Below are positions 8,973 through 16,625 of a stretch of DNA of 64,000 bases, piece after piece. The stretch spans positions 62,001 through 126,000 of the forward strand of contig PKTN01000001.1 of the NCBI GenBank assembly GCA_002869185.1, in the 5' to 3' direction. Numbering within the stretch: the stretch's first letter is position 1; every line of letters begins with the position of its first letter. The stretch comes from Denitrovibrio sp. (GTDB lineage Bacteria > Chrysiogenota > Deferribacteres > Deferribacterales > Geovibrionaceae). The position numbers were made by a program, and so were the translations under genes. Under the pieces are notes generated by a model. That model did not search any database, was not told where the DNA came from, and saw only the letters and a program-made list of their open reading frames with translations.

Positions 8973-9891
8973 TTTTCTTAAATCAGCTGCAGTCGGAAGC
9001 GCATTCTTAGCCACTCCTTTTAGTCTCCATGCGCAAGATTTGAAAGCTAATGACGAAGCTGTAGGTATGCTTTACGACTCGACGCTTTGTGTCGGTTGCA
9101 AAGCTTGCGTTACTAGATGTAAACAGGTGAATGATATGGCAGCTGTTGATGCACCAAATGATGGAGACAGAATTTGGGATTCACCAGTTGATCTTGACTA
9201 CCGCACCAGAAATATAATTAAACTCTACAAAGAGGACGAAAAGTATTTTGCTTATGTGAAGCATCAGTGTATGCACTGCATAAAGCCAGCTTGTGTCTCT
9301 GCTTGTCCTGTTAGTGCTATGCAGAAAGAGGACGAGAGGGGGATAGTCTTTTATGATAAGAATAAATGCATCGGTTGTAGGTATTGTCAGGTAGCTTGTG
9401 CGTTTAATATACCAAAATTTGAATGGCCAGAATCATATCCAAAGATAGTTAAATGTGATCTTTGTAAATTTACTAACCTTAAGCTTAAAAATGAGCCAGC
9501 ATGTTGCGAAACCTGTCCGACAGGTGCGGTTATCTATGGTAAGCGTAAAGACTTGCTCGCTGAAGCTAAGAACAGGCTTGTCGCTTCACCAGCTAAATAT
9601 ACTGGTGAGATTTATGGCGAGCATGAGGTTGGCGGTACTAACGTACTCTATCTTGCTGGGACAAGTTTCCAAAATCTAGGCTTTGCAGAGCTTGAGCACG
9701 AGTCTGCGGCTATGATGTCAGAGCATATCCAACACACACTATATAAAGGTTTCATCGCTCCTGTTGCTTTATACGGCTTTCTTGCACTCGTTGCATTGAA
9801 AAATAGAAAGTCTGCACATCAGGTTGAGGAACAGAAGAAAGTGGCAACAGAGATAGTTGAAAAGGTAGAAAAAGATGGGGAGGAATCATAA
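8953..9891 (+). CDS. hybA: Hydrogenase Fe-S electron-transfer subunit (HybA-like)
   Basis: A 312-aa Tat-exported ferredoxin-like protein (KTRRDFLKSAAVG). It has four cysteine clusters, including CVGCKACVTRC, CMHCIKPACVSACP, CIGCRYCQVAC and CDLC...CCETCP, for about four [4Fe-4S] clusters. A C-terminal hydrophobic segment (GFIAPVALYGFLALVAL) anchors it. It overlaps the small-subunit gene by 20 bp, implying translational coupling. It passes electrons from the hydrogenase core to the membrane subunit. Confidence 0.94.
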   Translation: MKKTRRDFLKSAAVGSAFLATPFSLHAQDLKANDEAVGMLYDSTLCVGCKACVTRCKQVNDMAAVDAPNDGDRIWDSPVDLDYRTRNIIKLYKEDEKYFAYVKHQCMHCIKPACVSACPVSAMQKEDERGIVFYDKNKCIGCRYCQVACAFNIPKFEWPESYPKIVKCDLCKFTNLKLKNEPACCETCPTGAVIYGKRKDLLAEAKNRLVASPAKYTGEIYGEHEVGGTNVLYLAGTSFQNLGFAELEHESAAMMSEHIQHTLYKGFIAPVALYGFLALVALKNRKSAHQVEEQKKVATEIVEKVEKDGEES

Positions 9892-11078
9892 TGGCACATG
9901 CAGATGAATATCACGTACATAGAGCGAAGATTCTAACTCCGTCATTCTATGTACTTCTGTTTTTTGCACTGCTCGGGTTCTTCTTTATAGGAATTCGTTT
10001 TGTAAAGGGTATCGGTGCAGTGACAAACCTTTCAGACGGTTACCCTTGGGGTATATGGATCGTTTATGATGTTGCAACTAGTACAGCTCTAGCCTGTGGT
10101 GGTTACGCTATGGCTATCATTATCTACATAATGAACCGTATGACATACCATCCACTTATACGTTCTGCGCTGGTTACAAGTTTGTTTGGATACATGCTTG
10201 CTGGTCTGTCAGTTATGGTGGATATTGGTCGTTACTTTAATGCATATAGCTTTTTCATCCCTTCTAGATGGCAACCGAACTCTGTTATGTTCGAAGTTGC
10301 AGTTTGTGTTATGGCATATAACGTAGTCCTTATGCTGGAGCTACTTCCTGCTATTCTGGAGAGATTTATTAGCTCTACAAACCCAAAGCTAAAAACATTT
10401 AAAAAGATCGCAGTTAAGATATATCCTGTCCTTGATAAGGCTCTTATTTTCATCATCGTACTTGGTATAACACTCCCTACGATGCATCAGTCTTCACTTG
10501 GGTCTATGCTTATTATCGCTAAATCAAAAGTGAACCCTATATGGCATACAGAATTTCTTCCTTTACTGTTTGTTATTAACGCCCTTTATATCGGTTATGC
10601 CGTTGTTATATTCGAGTCTTTCAGCTCGTCTATGGCTTTTAACAGACCTTTCGAATCAGAGGTTCAGCGACTTTCAAGGGTTATCCCATACATCACACTT
10701 GTTTGGCTGTGCATAAGGTTTTATGACCTTTTTAGCAGAGACCAGCTAGGTGCTGCATTCGCTGGTGACTATCCTTCTATGATGTTCCTTGCTGAGATGA
10801 TGCTCATCTCTGGTGGTTCGTTCATACTTACATGGAAACAGTTCAGGTCGTCACCTAGGATGTTGTTTATATCAGCCGTGCTACTTGTTATTGGTGGTGC
10901 TTGGTATAGGTTTAATGTTTACCTCATTGGCTTTACGCCACACGGAAACTGGAGCTATTTCCCATCATTGCCAGAGTTTTTTATTACTCTTGGTTTGGTG
11001 GCATTTGAGATACTAGGGTATATGGTTTTGGTTAAACTGTTCCCTATTATGCCAAAACTACACACTAAAAAAGCTTAA
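9891..11078 (+). CDS. hybB: Hydrogenase membrane subunit (HybB, NrfD/PsrC family)
   Basis: A 395-aa integral membrane protein with about ten hydrophobic segments, starting one base before the hybA stop codon ends (TAATG junction). It has NrfD/PsrC family character (GYPWGIWIVYDVATSTALACGGYAM). It lies between the Fe-S subunit and the large subunit, as in hybOABC operons, and is expected to couple hydrogen oxidation to quinone reduction. Confidence 0.93.
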   Translation: MAHADEYHVHRAKILTPSFYVLLFFALLGFFFIGIRFVKGIGAVTNLSDGYPWGIWIVYDVATSTALACGGYAMAIIIYIMNRMTYHPLIRSALVTSLFGYMLAGLSVMVDIGRYFNAYSFFIPSRWQPNSVMFEVAVCVMAYNVVLMLELLPAILERFISSTNPKLKTFKKIAVKIYPVLDKALIFIIVLGITLPTMHQSSLGSMLIIAKSKVNPIWHTEFLPLLFVINALYIGYAVVIFESFSSSMAFNRPFESEVQRLSRVIPYITLVWLCIRFYDLFSRDQLGAAFAGDYPSMMFLAEMMLISGGSFILTWKQFRSSPRMLFISAVLLVIGGAWYRFNVYLIGFTPHGNWSYFPSLPEFFITLGLVAFEILGYMVLVKLFPIMPKLHTKKA

Positions 11079-11098
11079 TTTTTCAGGAGAATAGATAA

Positions 11099-12781
11099 AT
11101 GTCAAAGAGAATAACAATTGACCCTATTACAAGAATAGAGGGTCACCTTCGTATAGATTTCGAAGTAGATAAAGGGAAAGTTTCAAAAGCTTGGTCATCT
11201 GCACAGATGTGGAGAGGCATTGAAAAGATACTTATCGGTAGAGACCCTAGAGACGCTTGGGTTTTTGCTCAGAGATTTTGTGGTGTCTGTACAACAGTAC
11301 ACGCCATAAGCTCCATTCGTTCACTTGAGGATGCTTATAACGTAGAAGTACCTCTGAACGCTCAGCTTGTTAGAAATATTATGATAGCGCAACACTCAGT
11401 TCAGGATCATATTGTACACTTTTATCACCTGTCAGCACTCGACTGGGTTGATATTGTTTCTGCTCTCTCTGCTGATCCTAAAAAGACAGCACAGCTAGCT
11501 CAGTCTTTATCCGACTGGCCTGGCAACTCTGTAACTGAATTTGCTGCTGTTAAAGAGAGACTGACTGCATTCGTTCAGACAGGTCGCTTAGGAATATTTG
11601 ACTCAGGATATTGGGGGCACCCAGCGATGAAACTTAGCCCGGAGGCTAACCTTATGGCTGCGGCTCACTACCTCAAGGCTCTTGATTACCAGAAGAAAGC
11701 AGCACAAGCGGTCGCTATCCTCGGTGGTAAAAACCCACACATTCAGAACCTTTGCATGGGTGGTGTTGCTACTGCTATCAATATGGATAACGAAGCGACA
11801 CTCAATATGGAGAGGATCGCTCTTATGCGTTCGCTCATGACAGAGACTAGGGACTTCGTTAAGAAGGTACTTTTTAACGACGTTATAGCTATTGCTAGCT
11901 TTTATAAAGAGTGGTTCAAGTATGGAAGAGGGGTAGATAACTACCTTGCTGTACCAGAATTCCCGCTCGATGCTAAAATGGAAAAATTCGACATGCGTGG
12001 TGGTATCATTCATGGTGGAAACCTGAATAACTTCAGGCGCATTGACAATCATAAAGACGCTGCTCTTATAGAAGGTATTACAGAATCAACTAAGCATGCT
12101 TGGTACGAGGATGGAAAACCGAAGAATCCTTTTGAGGGCGAGACAGAACCTGAATATACTGACTTTGACCCAGATGGAAAATACTCATGGTGCAAGGCTC
12201 CAAGGCTGGATGGTAGACCTATTCAGGTTGGACCTGTTGCTCAGATTCTCGCTTCATATGTTGCTGGTGACGAGCATGTTATCTCTATCGTTAACTCTGT
12301 TACAAGTAAGCTTGGCATAACAATAGATGATCTTCAGTCGACTATGGGACGTCACGTTACAAGAGCTATCCGCTCTGTCATTATGGCTGAAAAAGCACTC
12401 GTTTACCTTGATATGCTTATTGATAACATTGCAAAGGGTGACAAAGTTTATGCTAACCACCAAGAACTCCCTATGGGTGAATATCAGGGTGTTGGTTTCC
12501 ACGAAGCGCCTAGAGGTACACTCTCCCACTGGATGGTTGTTAATAATGGTAAACTTACAAACTATCAGGCTGTTGTACCATCAACATGGAACGCAAGTCC
12601 ACGGGACGAATCAGGGATAGCTGGACCTTACGAAGAGAGTATTCTGGGTAACCCAGTGGAAGATCTAGAGAAGCCGCTTGAGGTTATCAGAACCGTACAC
12701 TCTTTTGACCCATGTATAGCTTGTGCTGTCCACTCTATCGATCCAAAAGGTAAAGAGATCACCAAGGTTACGGTCAGATAA
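11099..12781 (+). CDS. hybC: NiFe hydrogenase large (catalytic) subunit (HybC-like)
   Basis: A 560-aa protein with the L1 nickel-binding motif RFCGVCTTVHA and the L2 motif DPCIACAVH near the C-terminus. The 14 or so residues after this His are the expected peptide removed during maturation. The Ni ligand positions are ordinary cysteines, with no in-frame UGA. RBS TCAGGAGAATAG precedes the ATG. It is followed directly by the maturation protease. Confidence 0.97.
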   Translation: MSKRITIDPITRIEGHLRIDFEVDKGKVSKAWSSAQMWRGIEKILIGRDPRDAWVFAQRFCGVCTTVHAISSIRSLEDAYNVEVPLNAQLVRNIMIAQHSVQDHIVHFYHLSALDWVDIVSALSADPKKTAQLAQSLSDWPGNSVTEFAAVKERLTAFVQTGRLGIFDSGYWGHPAMKLSPEANLMAAAHYLKALDYQKKAAQAVAILGGKNPHIQNLCMGGVATAINMDNEATLNMERIALMRSLMTETRDFVKKVLFNDVIAIASFYKEWFKYGRGVDNYLAVPEFPLDAKMEKFDMRGGIIHGGNLNNFRRIDNHKDAALIEGITESTKHAWYEDGKPKNPFEGETEPEYTDFDPDGKYSWCKAPRLDGRPIQVGPVAQILASYVAGDEHVISIVNSVTSKLGITIDDLQSTMGRHVTRAIRSVIMAEKALVYLDMLIDNIAKGDKVYANHQELPMGEYQGVGFHEAPRGTLSHWMVVNNGKLTNYQAVVPSTWNASPRDESGIAGPYEESILGNPVEDLEKPLEVIRTVHSFDPCIACAVHSIDPKGKEITKVTVR

Positions 12782-12782
12782 T

Positions 12783-13262
12783 ATGGAAGTTGTAGTTTTT
12801 GGAGCTGGAAATCTGCTTCTAAGTGACGAAGGTCTTGGTGTGCATCTTGTTAAGCAGATGAACGATAAATATGCCCTGACGGACGAAGTGGAGTTCTATG
12901 ACGGTGGAACAATGGGTATCCTTGCAACACATAAGCTTGAAGAGTCTAGTCATGTTATCATAGTGGATAGTCTTGAGGCTGAAGGTGAGGCTGGGGAACT
13001 TAGATTATATAAAAAAGAAGACATTATGCTGGATAAGATTCCTGCGAAGATGTCTCCTCATCAGATAGGTTTGCAAGAGGTTCTAACTATTAGCGAACTT
13101 CGTGGGAAAGCACCTGATACTATCACGTTTTATGGTGTGATACCTGAAAGTCTGGAGAGCTCAGTTGAACTTAGTAAGCCTGTTCAGGCACGTTTGGTAG
13201 AGATTGAGGATATGATCGTTGCTGAGCTGAAAGAGCTGGGAGTCGATCTAGTATATAACTAA
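12783..13262 (+). CDS. hybD: Hydrogenase maturation endopeptidase (HybD/HyaD family)
   Basis: 159 aa from the ATG at 12783. The ORF-track start at 12723 lies inside hybC, while MEVVVFGAGNLLLSDEGLGVHLV is the standard N-terminus of the family. The nickel-sensing Glu (DEGLG), an Asp in the second block and His (MSPHQIG) are present. It clips the C-terminal tail of the large subunit after nickel insertion. It starts 1 bp after the hybC stop codon. Confidence 0.95.
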   Translation: MEVVVFGAGNLLLSDEGLGVHLVKQMNDKYALTDEVEFYDGGTMGILATHKLEESSHVIIVDSLEAEGEAGELRLYKKEDIMLDKIPAKMSPHQIGLQEVLTISELRGKAPDTITFYGVIPESLESSVELSKPVQARLVEIEDMIVAELKELGVDLVYN

Positions 13263-13288
13263 TAAAGAATAATTATTCTGTAATGACA

Positions 13289-13323
13289 ATGCCCTGTTGC
13301 TTTCGCAATGGGGCTTTTTTTTG
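13289..13323 (+). terminator. Rho-independent terminator after the hydrogenase operon
   Basis: The stem GCCCTGTTGC/GCAATGGGGC with a TTTC loop is followed by eight T residues. Confidence 0.85.
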
Positions 13324-13373
13324 GCTGTAATTTAACGTTACATCTAGCCTTAGAATATGACTGAATGATTATT

Positions 13374-13399
13374 AGAGTGCCGAGGGGGGGGATTTGAAC
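13374..13399. repeat. Left attachment-site-like copy of the tRNA-Leu 3' end
   Basis: AGAGTGCCGAGGGGGGGGATTTGAAC repeats 15566-15590, which covers the 3' end of the tRNA-Leu gene (minus strand) and the four bases beyond it. The copies differ by one G in the G-run. The rest of a tRNA is absent here, so this is a fragment, not a gene. Direct repeats of a tRNA 3' end bracketing foreign genes are the classic footprint of an integrative element. Confidence 0.75.
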
Positions 13400-13419
13400 T
13401 GAAAAACGTATAGGAAACA

Positions 13420-13483
13420 GCGGGAAATAAAAGGAACAAAAGTGAATAACAACAGTCACTTTACTCTAAGTCTTATTTCCCGC
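13420..13483. repeat. Long nested inverted repeat near the island's left end
   Basis: Outer arms GCGGGAAATAA (13420-13430) and TTATTTCCCGC (13473-13483) are perfect complements and enclose inner arms AAAGTGA/TCACTTT. Another TTTCCCGC follows directly. No coding function is visible. It could be a recombination-related structure or a folded RNA. Confidence 0.6.
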
Positions 13484-13550
13484 AATTTCCCGCATATTCC
13501 CTTTAATTCCATCAATCTGTCAGATTTCTGTCAGAATGGATTTTGGCATA

Positions 13551-13769
13551 TTTATCCTTCCAAGGAAGGATAAAATTTGATTAGGGAAAGTTATATTTTT
13601 AATGATTTCCCTTTATGAAGGGGAAAAGTGGTGTGTTAGCTATTTTTGTTTTTTTGCTCATCGTAACACTTATATTTTCCCCTTATAAAGGTAGAAATGC
13701 TTGCTTAATACCCTTGTGAAGGGTATTATAAATCATAAATAGGATATATTCCCTTTATGGAGGGTATTT
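13551..13769. promoter_or_regulatory. Five operator-like palindromes in front of the hip genes
   Basis: Sites: 13551-13574 (TTTATCCTTCCAAGGAAGGATAAA, perfect 11-2-11), 13606-13626 (TTTCCCTTTATGAAGGGGAAA), 13675-13697, 13707-13727 (AATACCCTTGTGAAGGGTATT, perfect 9-3-9) and 13746-13769, which overlaps the Shine-Dalgarno of the first gene. They share a TWYCC-N7-10-GGRWA pattern like the TATCC-N8-GGATA operator known for E. coli HipB. They suggest cooperative autorepression by the HipB-like protein. Confidence 0.65.
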
Positions 13770-13772
13770 GTA

Positions 13773-13982
13773 ATGGAACTTGCAGAGATTATAAGAGATG
13801 CTAGAAAGGCAGCAGGGCTTACGCAGAAAGAACTAGCAGATCACGCTGGTGTTGCGAAAAACCTAGTATACGATATTGAGAAAGGAAAGATGACTGTAAG
13901 GTATGAAAATGTTCTGAAAGTTTTGGATGTTCTGAACATCAGGATAGAATACATCTCTCCATTAGGTAATAGAAATGCGTAA
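13773..13982 (+). CDS. hipB: HipB-like helix-turn-helix antitoxin/autorepressor
   Basis: A 69-aa XRE-family protein with a single helix-turn-helix (AGLTQKELADHAGVAKNLVYDIEKGK). It is first in a three-gene set and its stop codon overlaps the next start by 8 bp (ATGCGTAA). By family it binds DNA and contributes to toxin control. The upstream palindromes are its likely targets. Start chosen from the GGAGGG sequence 8 bp upstream. Confidence 0.85.
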   Translation: MELAEIIRDARKAAGLTQKELADHAGVAKNLVYDIEKGKMTVRYENVLKVLDVLNIRIEYISPLGNRNA

Positions 13983-14283
13983 AGCTCTAATTTGTCAGCA
14001 AGGAATACCTGCTGGATATCTTACTGAAACTGAGCGTGGATATGAGTTTCAGTATTTGGCTGATTATGTCGGTTCTGCAATATCTTTGACAATGCCCGTA
14101 ACTGCTGAACATTATATATTTGATGACTTCCCACCTTTCTTTGATGGGCTTCTGCCAGAAGGTTATCAGTTAGAGTCTTTACTAAGAAGGCTTAAGATTG
14201 ATCGCACGGATTCATTTTCTCAATTAATAGCTGTAGGGGCTGATCTTGTCGGCTCTGTTACCGTAGAAGAGGTGGCGGAATGA
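13975..14283 (+). CDS. hipS: HipS-like protein (HipA N-terminal subdomain as a separate gene)
   Basis: A 102-aa protein matching the N-terminal subdomain of HipA (YDFPPFFDGLLPEGYQLESLLRRL-type block; here FDDFPPFFDGLLPEGYQLE). In full-length HipA this domain is fused to the kinase; here it is a separate gene overlapping both neighbours by a few bases. In the described E. coli HipBST system the equivalent small protein is the antitoxin. Function is transferred from that system. Confidence 0.83.
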   Translation: MRKALICQQGIPAGYLTETERGYEFQYLADYVGSAISLTMPVTAEHYIFDDFPPFFDGLLPEGYQLESLLRRLKIDRTDSFSQLIAVGADLVGSVTVEEVAE

Positions 14284-15206
14284 AATGTCCGATAACCTAT
14301 AAAGAAGCTGACAGCAAATACAGCCTTGAGGGTTTGAAAGCAATCAACCGTAACCTGAAGGAACTGCATGATTTGCCTTATACGAAAGGCGAGTTGCGTT
14401 TTGAAGCAGCAGCAAGGTCTGAGAAAATGTCTATTCAAGGTGTTCAGCCGAAATTGTCTGCTAAGCTGAATGTGAAAAATGGTATATTTGAGCTTTGTGA
14501 CAGAGGAGGGCAGTATATCTTAAAACCTCAGTCTGTTGATTATCCTGAACTGCCTGAAAACGAAGATTTGACTATGCGGCTGGCTAAAACTTTCGGGTTG
14601 GAAGTTCCACTTCATTTTATAATTTATGGGAAAGACGGCTCTTTGACTTATGTTATAAAAAGATTTGATCGTAAAGGAAAGAATAAGAAATTGTCTGTGG
14701 AAGATTTTGCTCAGTTATCAGGCGCGACGAGAGATACTAAATATCGTTCCAGCATGGAACAGGTTGCAAAGATAATAGAGAAGTACTGCACCTTCCCACA
14801 AATAGAAAAGGAAAAGCTTTTCAGGCTGACATTATTTTCTTTTATTACAGGCAATGAGGATATGCACCTTAAAAACTTTTCGCTGTTATACGAAGGAGGA
14901 AAAGTGCAGCTTTCCCCAGTATATGATCTTTTGAACACGACAATAGCCATTCCTAACCCCATAGAAGAGCTTGCATTGCCGCTGAGAGCTAAGAAAAATA
15001 AAATAACCAAGGCAGACATCATAGATTATTTTGCAGTTGAAAGACTTGGTTTAAATGACAAGGTAATTACTAAAGCCATTGATCAGCTACAATCTGCTTC
15101 ATCAGAGTGGGGAACTATAATTGAGGCAAGCTTTTTATCTGAGAGTATGCAGGATAAATACTTGAAACTACTTATTGAACGTCAGCAAAAATTATTTTCA
15201 ATATAA
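14280..15206 (+). CDS. hipT: HipT-like serine/threonine kinase toxin
   Basis: A 308-aa HipA-type kinase core lacking the N-terminal subdomain, which is encoded by the preceding gene (ATGA overlap). The Gly-rich loop region reads KMSIQGVQPKLSAKL, with Ser at the position of the regulatory phosphoserine region. The catalytic loop is GNEDMHLKNFSL and the metal-binding motif SPVYDLLNT. All kinase motifs look intact. HipT of E. coli phosphorylates tryptophanyl-tRNA synthetase; the target here is not known. It resides in the putative island. Confidence 0.85.
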   Translation: MKCPITYKEADSKYSLEGLKAINRNLKELHDLPYTKGELRFEAAARSEKMSIQGVQPKLSAKLNVKNGIFELCDRGGQYILKPQSVDYPELPENEDLTMRLAKTFGLEVPLHFIIYGKDGSLTYVIKRFDRKGKNKKLSVEDFAQLSGATRDTKYRSSMEQVAKIIEKYCTFPQIEKEKLFRLTLFSFITGNEDMHLKNFSLLYEGGKVQLSPVYDLLNTTIAIPNPIEELALPLRAKKNKITKADIIDYFAVERLGLNDKVITKAIDQLQSASSEWGTIIEASFLSESMQDKYLKLLIERQQKLFSI

Positions 15207-15284
15207 AAGTAGATTTTAACATCCTCTGCCAGTTTATGTCCCTTTTACTTCATATACTCCTTTAAATACTAAAGGAGGAGATCA

Positions 15285-15407
15285 ATGTTAATCAGAATTT
15301 GTTTAGAACTTCCAATCCATATGAGTTATATGTGTCTCTCATATAATCTTACAAAATGGCTCAAAATTGAAATCGAAGTGTCCGGTATAGATGATTTCTT
15401 TTGTTGA
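15285..15407 (+). CDS. Possible 40-aa protein in the island
   Basis: ATG preceded by an excellent Shine-Dalgarno (AAAGGAGGAG), reading MLIRICLELPIHMSYM... to a TGA. No family recognised. The Shine-Dalgarno is part of an inverted repeat (CTCCTTTA/TAAAGGAG) that could hide it in the mRNA. It may equally be the truncated start of a lost gene or chance. Confidence 0.3.
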   Translation: MLIRICLELPIHMSYMCLSYNLTKWLKIEIEVSGIDDFFC

Positions 15408-15424
15408 GACTTAAGCAAATTATT

Positions 15425-15461
15425 AATCTGTCAGAATATAGTCAGAAGATTCTGACAGATT
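15425..15461. repeat. Perfect 13-bp inverted repeat with CTGTCAGAAT core
   Basis: AATCTGTCAGAAT and ATTCTGACAGATT are perfect complements separated by 11 bp, about 105 bp from the right repeat. Related copies (AATCTGTCAG, TCTGTCAGAAT) occur at 13514-13537 near the left end. They may be accessory recombination sites or remnants of them. Confidence 0.55.
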
Positions 15462-15569
15462 GAATTTTAAGTTACTGTGATTAAAAGATTAATTTTAAGC
15501 CAAGTGGGGGAGTGAAAATTTTGTAAAATATGCTCTTGTAAGTGATTGATATTTAAGAAGTAAAAAGAG

Positions 15570-15654
15570 TGCCGAGGGGGGGATTTGAACCCCCACGAGC
15601 TTATTGCTCACATGATTCTGAGTCATGCGTGTCTACCAATTCCACCACCACGGC
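15570..15654 (-). tRNA. tRNA-Leu (anticodon CAG)
   Basis: Minus-strand sequence begins GCCGTGGTGGTGG. It has the Leu-type D-arm GGTAGACACGC, anticodon stem CATGA/TCATG with loop CTCAGAA (anticodon CAG), a long variable arm (TGAGC-AATAA-GCTCG) and T-arm GGGGGTTCAAATCCCCC. The CCA is not encoded. The acceptor stem has one U-U mismatch (position 5/68). Its 3' end is the right repeat of the putative island. Confidence 0.93.
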
Positions 15655-15731
15655 AATATCATTATGTAGTAAACGGGTTTATACCGTCTAAACCTAAATA
15701 TGTCAAGAAGGATGTTCTGACCCTAAAATAC

Positions 15732-16625
15732 TTAAAATTTTAGAGTTATTAGTTCAAAAAGCTCTCGCCAGTTGAATTTAATTTTATGAAAACCATCGAC
15801 CCTACATTTTGATAAATGAGCTTTTAAAAGTCTATTTTTCTTCTTATTAGCTAGTATGTTTATTATTTTATTTCTGATATCAGTAGGCATATCTTTACGC
15901 ATCAGTACAAATATGCCAGGTATGCTTTCAGTCTTGTGTATTACCTTTAGATTATCTTTTATAAAGTGTGGAATATTGCTATTATGATCCCACTCATAAG
16001 AGCATACGGCACCTGCATCAGCTTTTTTAATGTAAACTGAATTCGCAGTAGTCTCTTTATCATTTGTTAAAAAGTAGCCAACAGTGTCTTTTGGTAATTT
16101 TTGTTTAATATCAGTTAATTCAGCAGTTTTTAGACCAATATCTTTTATCTCTTTCATCGGAAGAAAATAGTACGGAGTAGATACTCTGTTTTTCAGTGCT
16201 AATACATTTCCACCAAGGTCTTTGATAGATTTGATAGCTGAATCTTTTCTCACGACTATATAAGAGTTGAGATAAAGAGAGTTTTTTTTGTCTATAAGCA
16301 ACACAGGCTCAAGCTGAGTTAATTTTGTATATAAAGAAGCAGAGTAAAGCTCTTCAATAACAATGTCTATTTTCTCTTCGTTAACGAGCTTGATAAACTT
16401 CGAATTATTAGCTTCTCTGTCACTAAAAACCTTATAAGAGGTATACACTTCTCCGCCAAGTTCAGACACAATGTAATCGCCAAGTTCTACTAGGTTTTTA
16501 AGTCCTTCATCGTTGTGCCCTACTGACCGTCCAAGTTTCAGAACATCAGCATTAGCGAAACAAGTTATAAGTGATACGAGAATTACAAAAATTAATTTTG
16601 TCACTCTTGGTCTCTTATTAGCCAT
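15732..16625 (-). CDS. PhnD-like periplasmic substrate-binding protein
   Basis: A 297-aa secreted protein with a signal peptide (LIFVILVSLITCFANA). Its body resembles phosphate/phosphonate-type (PhnD family) solute-binding proteins (IDIVIEELYSASLY, IKSIKDLGGNVLALKN). There are no ABC permease or ATPase genes beside it, so it may be an orphan binding protein or act as a sensor component. Its start overlaps the end of the CoA-binding gene by 8 bp, suggesting one transcript. Confidence 0.75.
   Translation of the reverse strand: MANKRPRVTKLIFVILVSLITCFANADVLKLGRSVGHNDEGLKNLVELGDYIVSELGGEVYTSYKVFSDREANNSKFIKLVNEEKIDIVIEELYSASLYTKLTQLEPVLLIDKKNSLYLNSYIVVRKDSAIKSIKDLGGNVLALKNRVSTPYYFLPMKEIKDIGLKTAELTDIKQKLPKDTVGYFLTNDKETTANSVYIKKADAGAVCSYEWDHNSNIPHFIKDNLKVIHKTESIPGIFVLMRKDMPTDIRNKIINILANKKKNRLLKAHLSKCRVDGFHKIKFNWRELFELITLKF

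Larger units (their letters stand above)
15207..15565. other. Region between hipT and tRNA-Leu
   Basis: About 360 bp. It holds an inverted repeat CTCCTTTA/TAAAGGAG (15258-15278), a 40-codon ORF at 15285, and the CTGTCAGAAT hairpin at 15425. Otherwise AT-rich. Confidence 0.6.
13374..15590. mobile_element. Putative 2.2-kb integrated mini-island at tRNA-Leu carrying a HipBST-like module
   Basis: The segment is bounded by the tRNA-derived direct repeats at 13374 and 15566. It contains the hipB/S/T-like genes, five operator-like palindromes, a long hairpin near the left end, CTGTCAGAAT repeats near both ends, and a 40-codon ORF. No integrase or transposase gene is present, so it is either a deletion remnant or a non-autonomous element. 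The boundaries are inferred from the repeats. Confidence 0.6.

Noticed and set aside
11603-12052. Long minus-strand ORF inside hybC
   Set aside because: Shadow of a clearly real gene; no family similarity.
12700-12730. Selenocysteine hydrogenase (NiFeSe)
   Set aside because: The L2 motif codons are ordinary TGT/TGC cysteines (DPCIACAVH).
13374-13399. A second tRNA-Leu gene
   Set aside because: Only the 3' T-arm and acceptor end are present; no anticodon or D-arm precede it. Treated as an attachment-site-like fragment.
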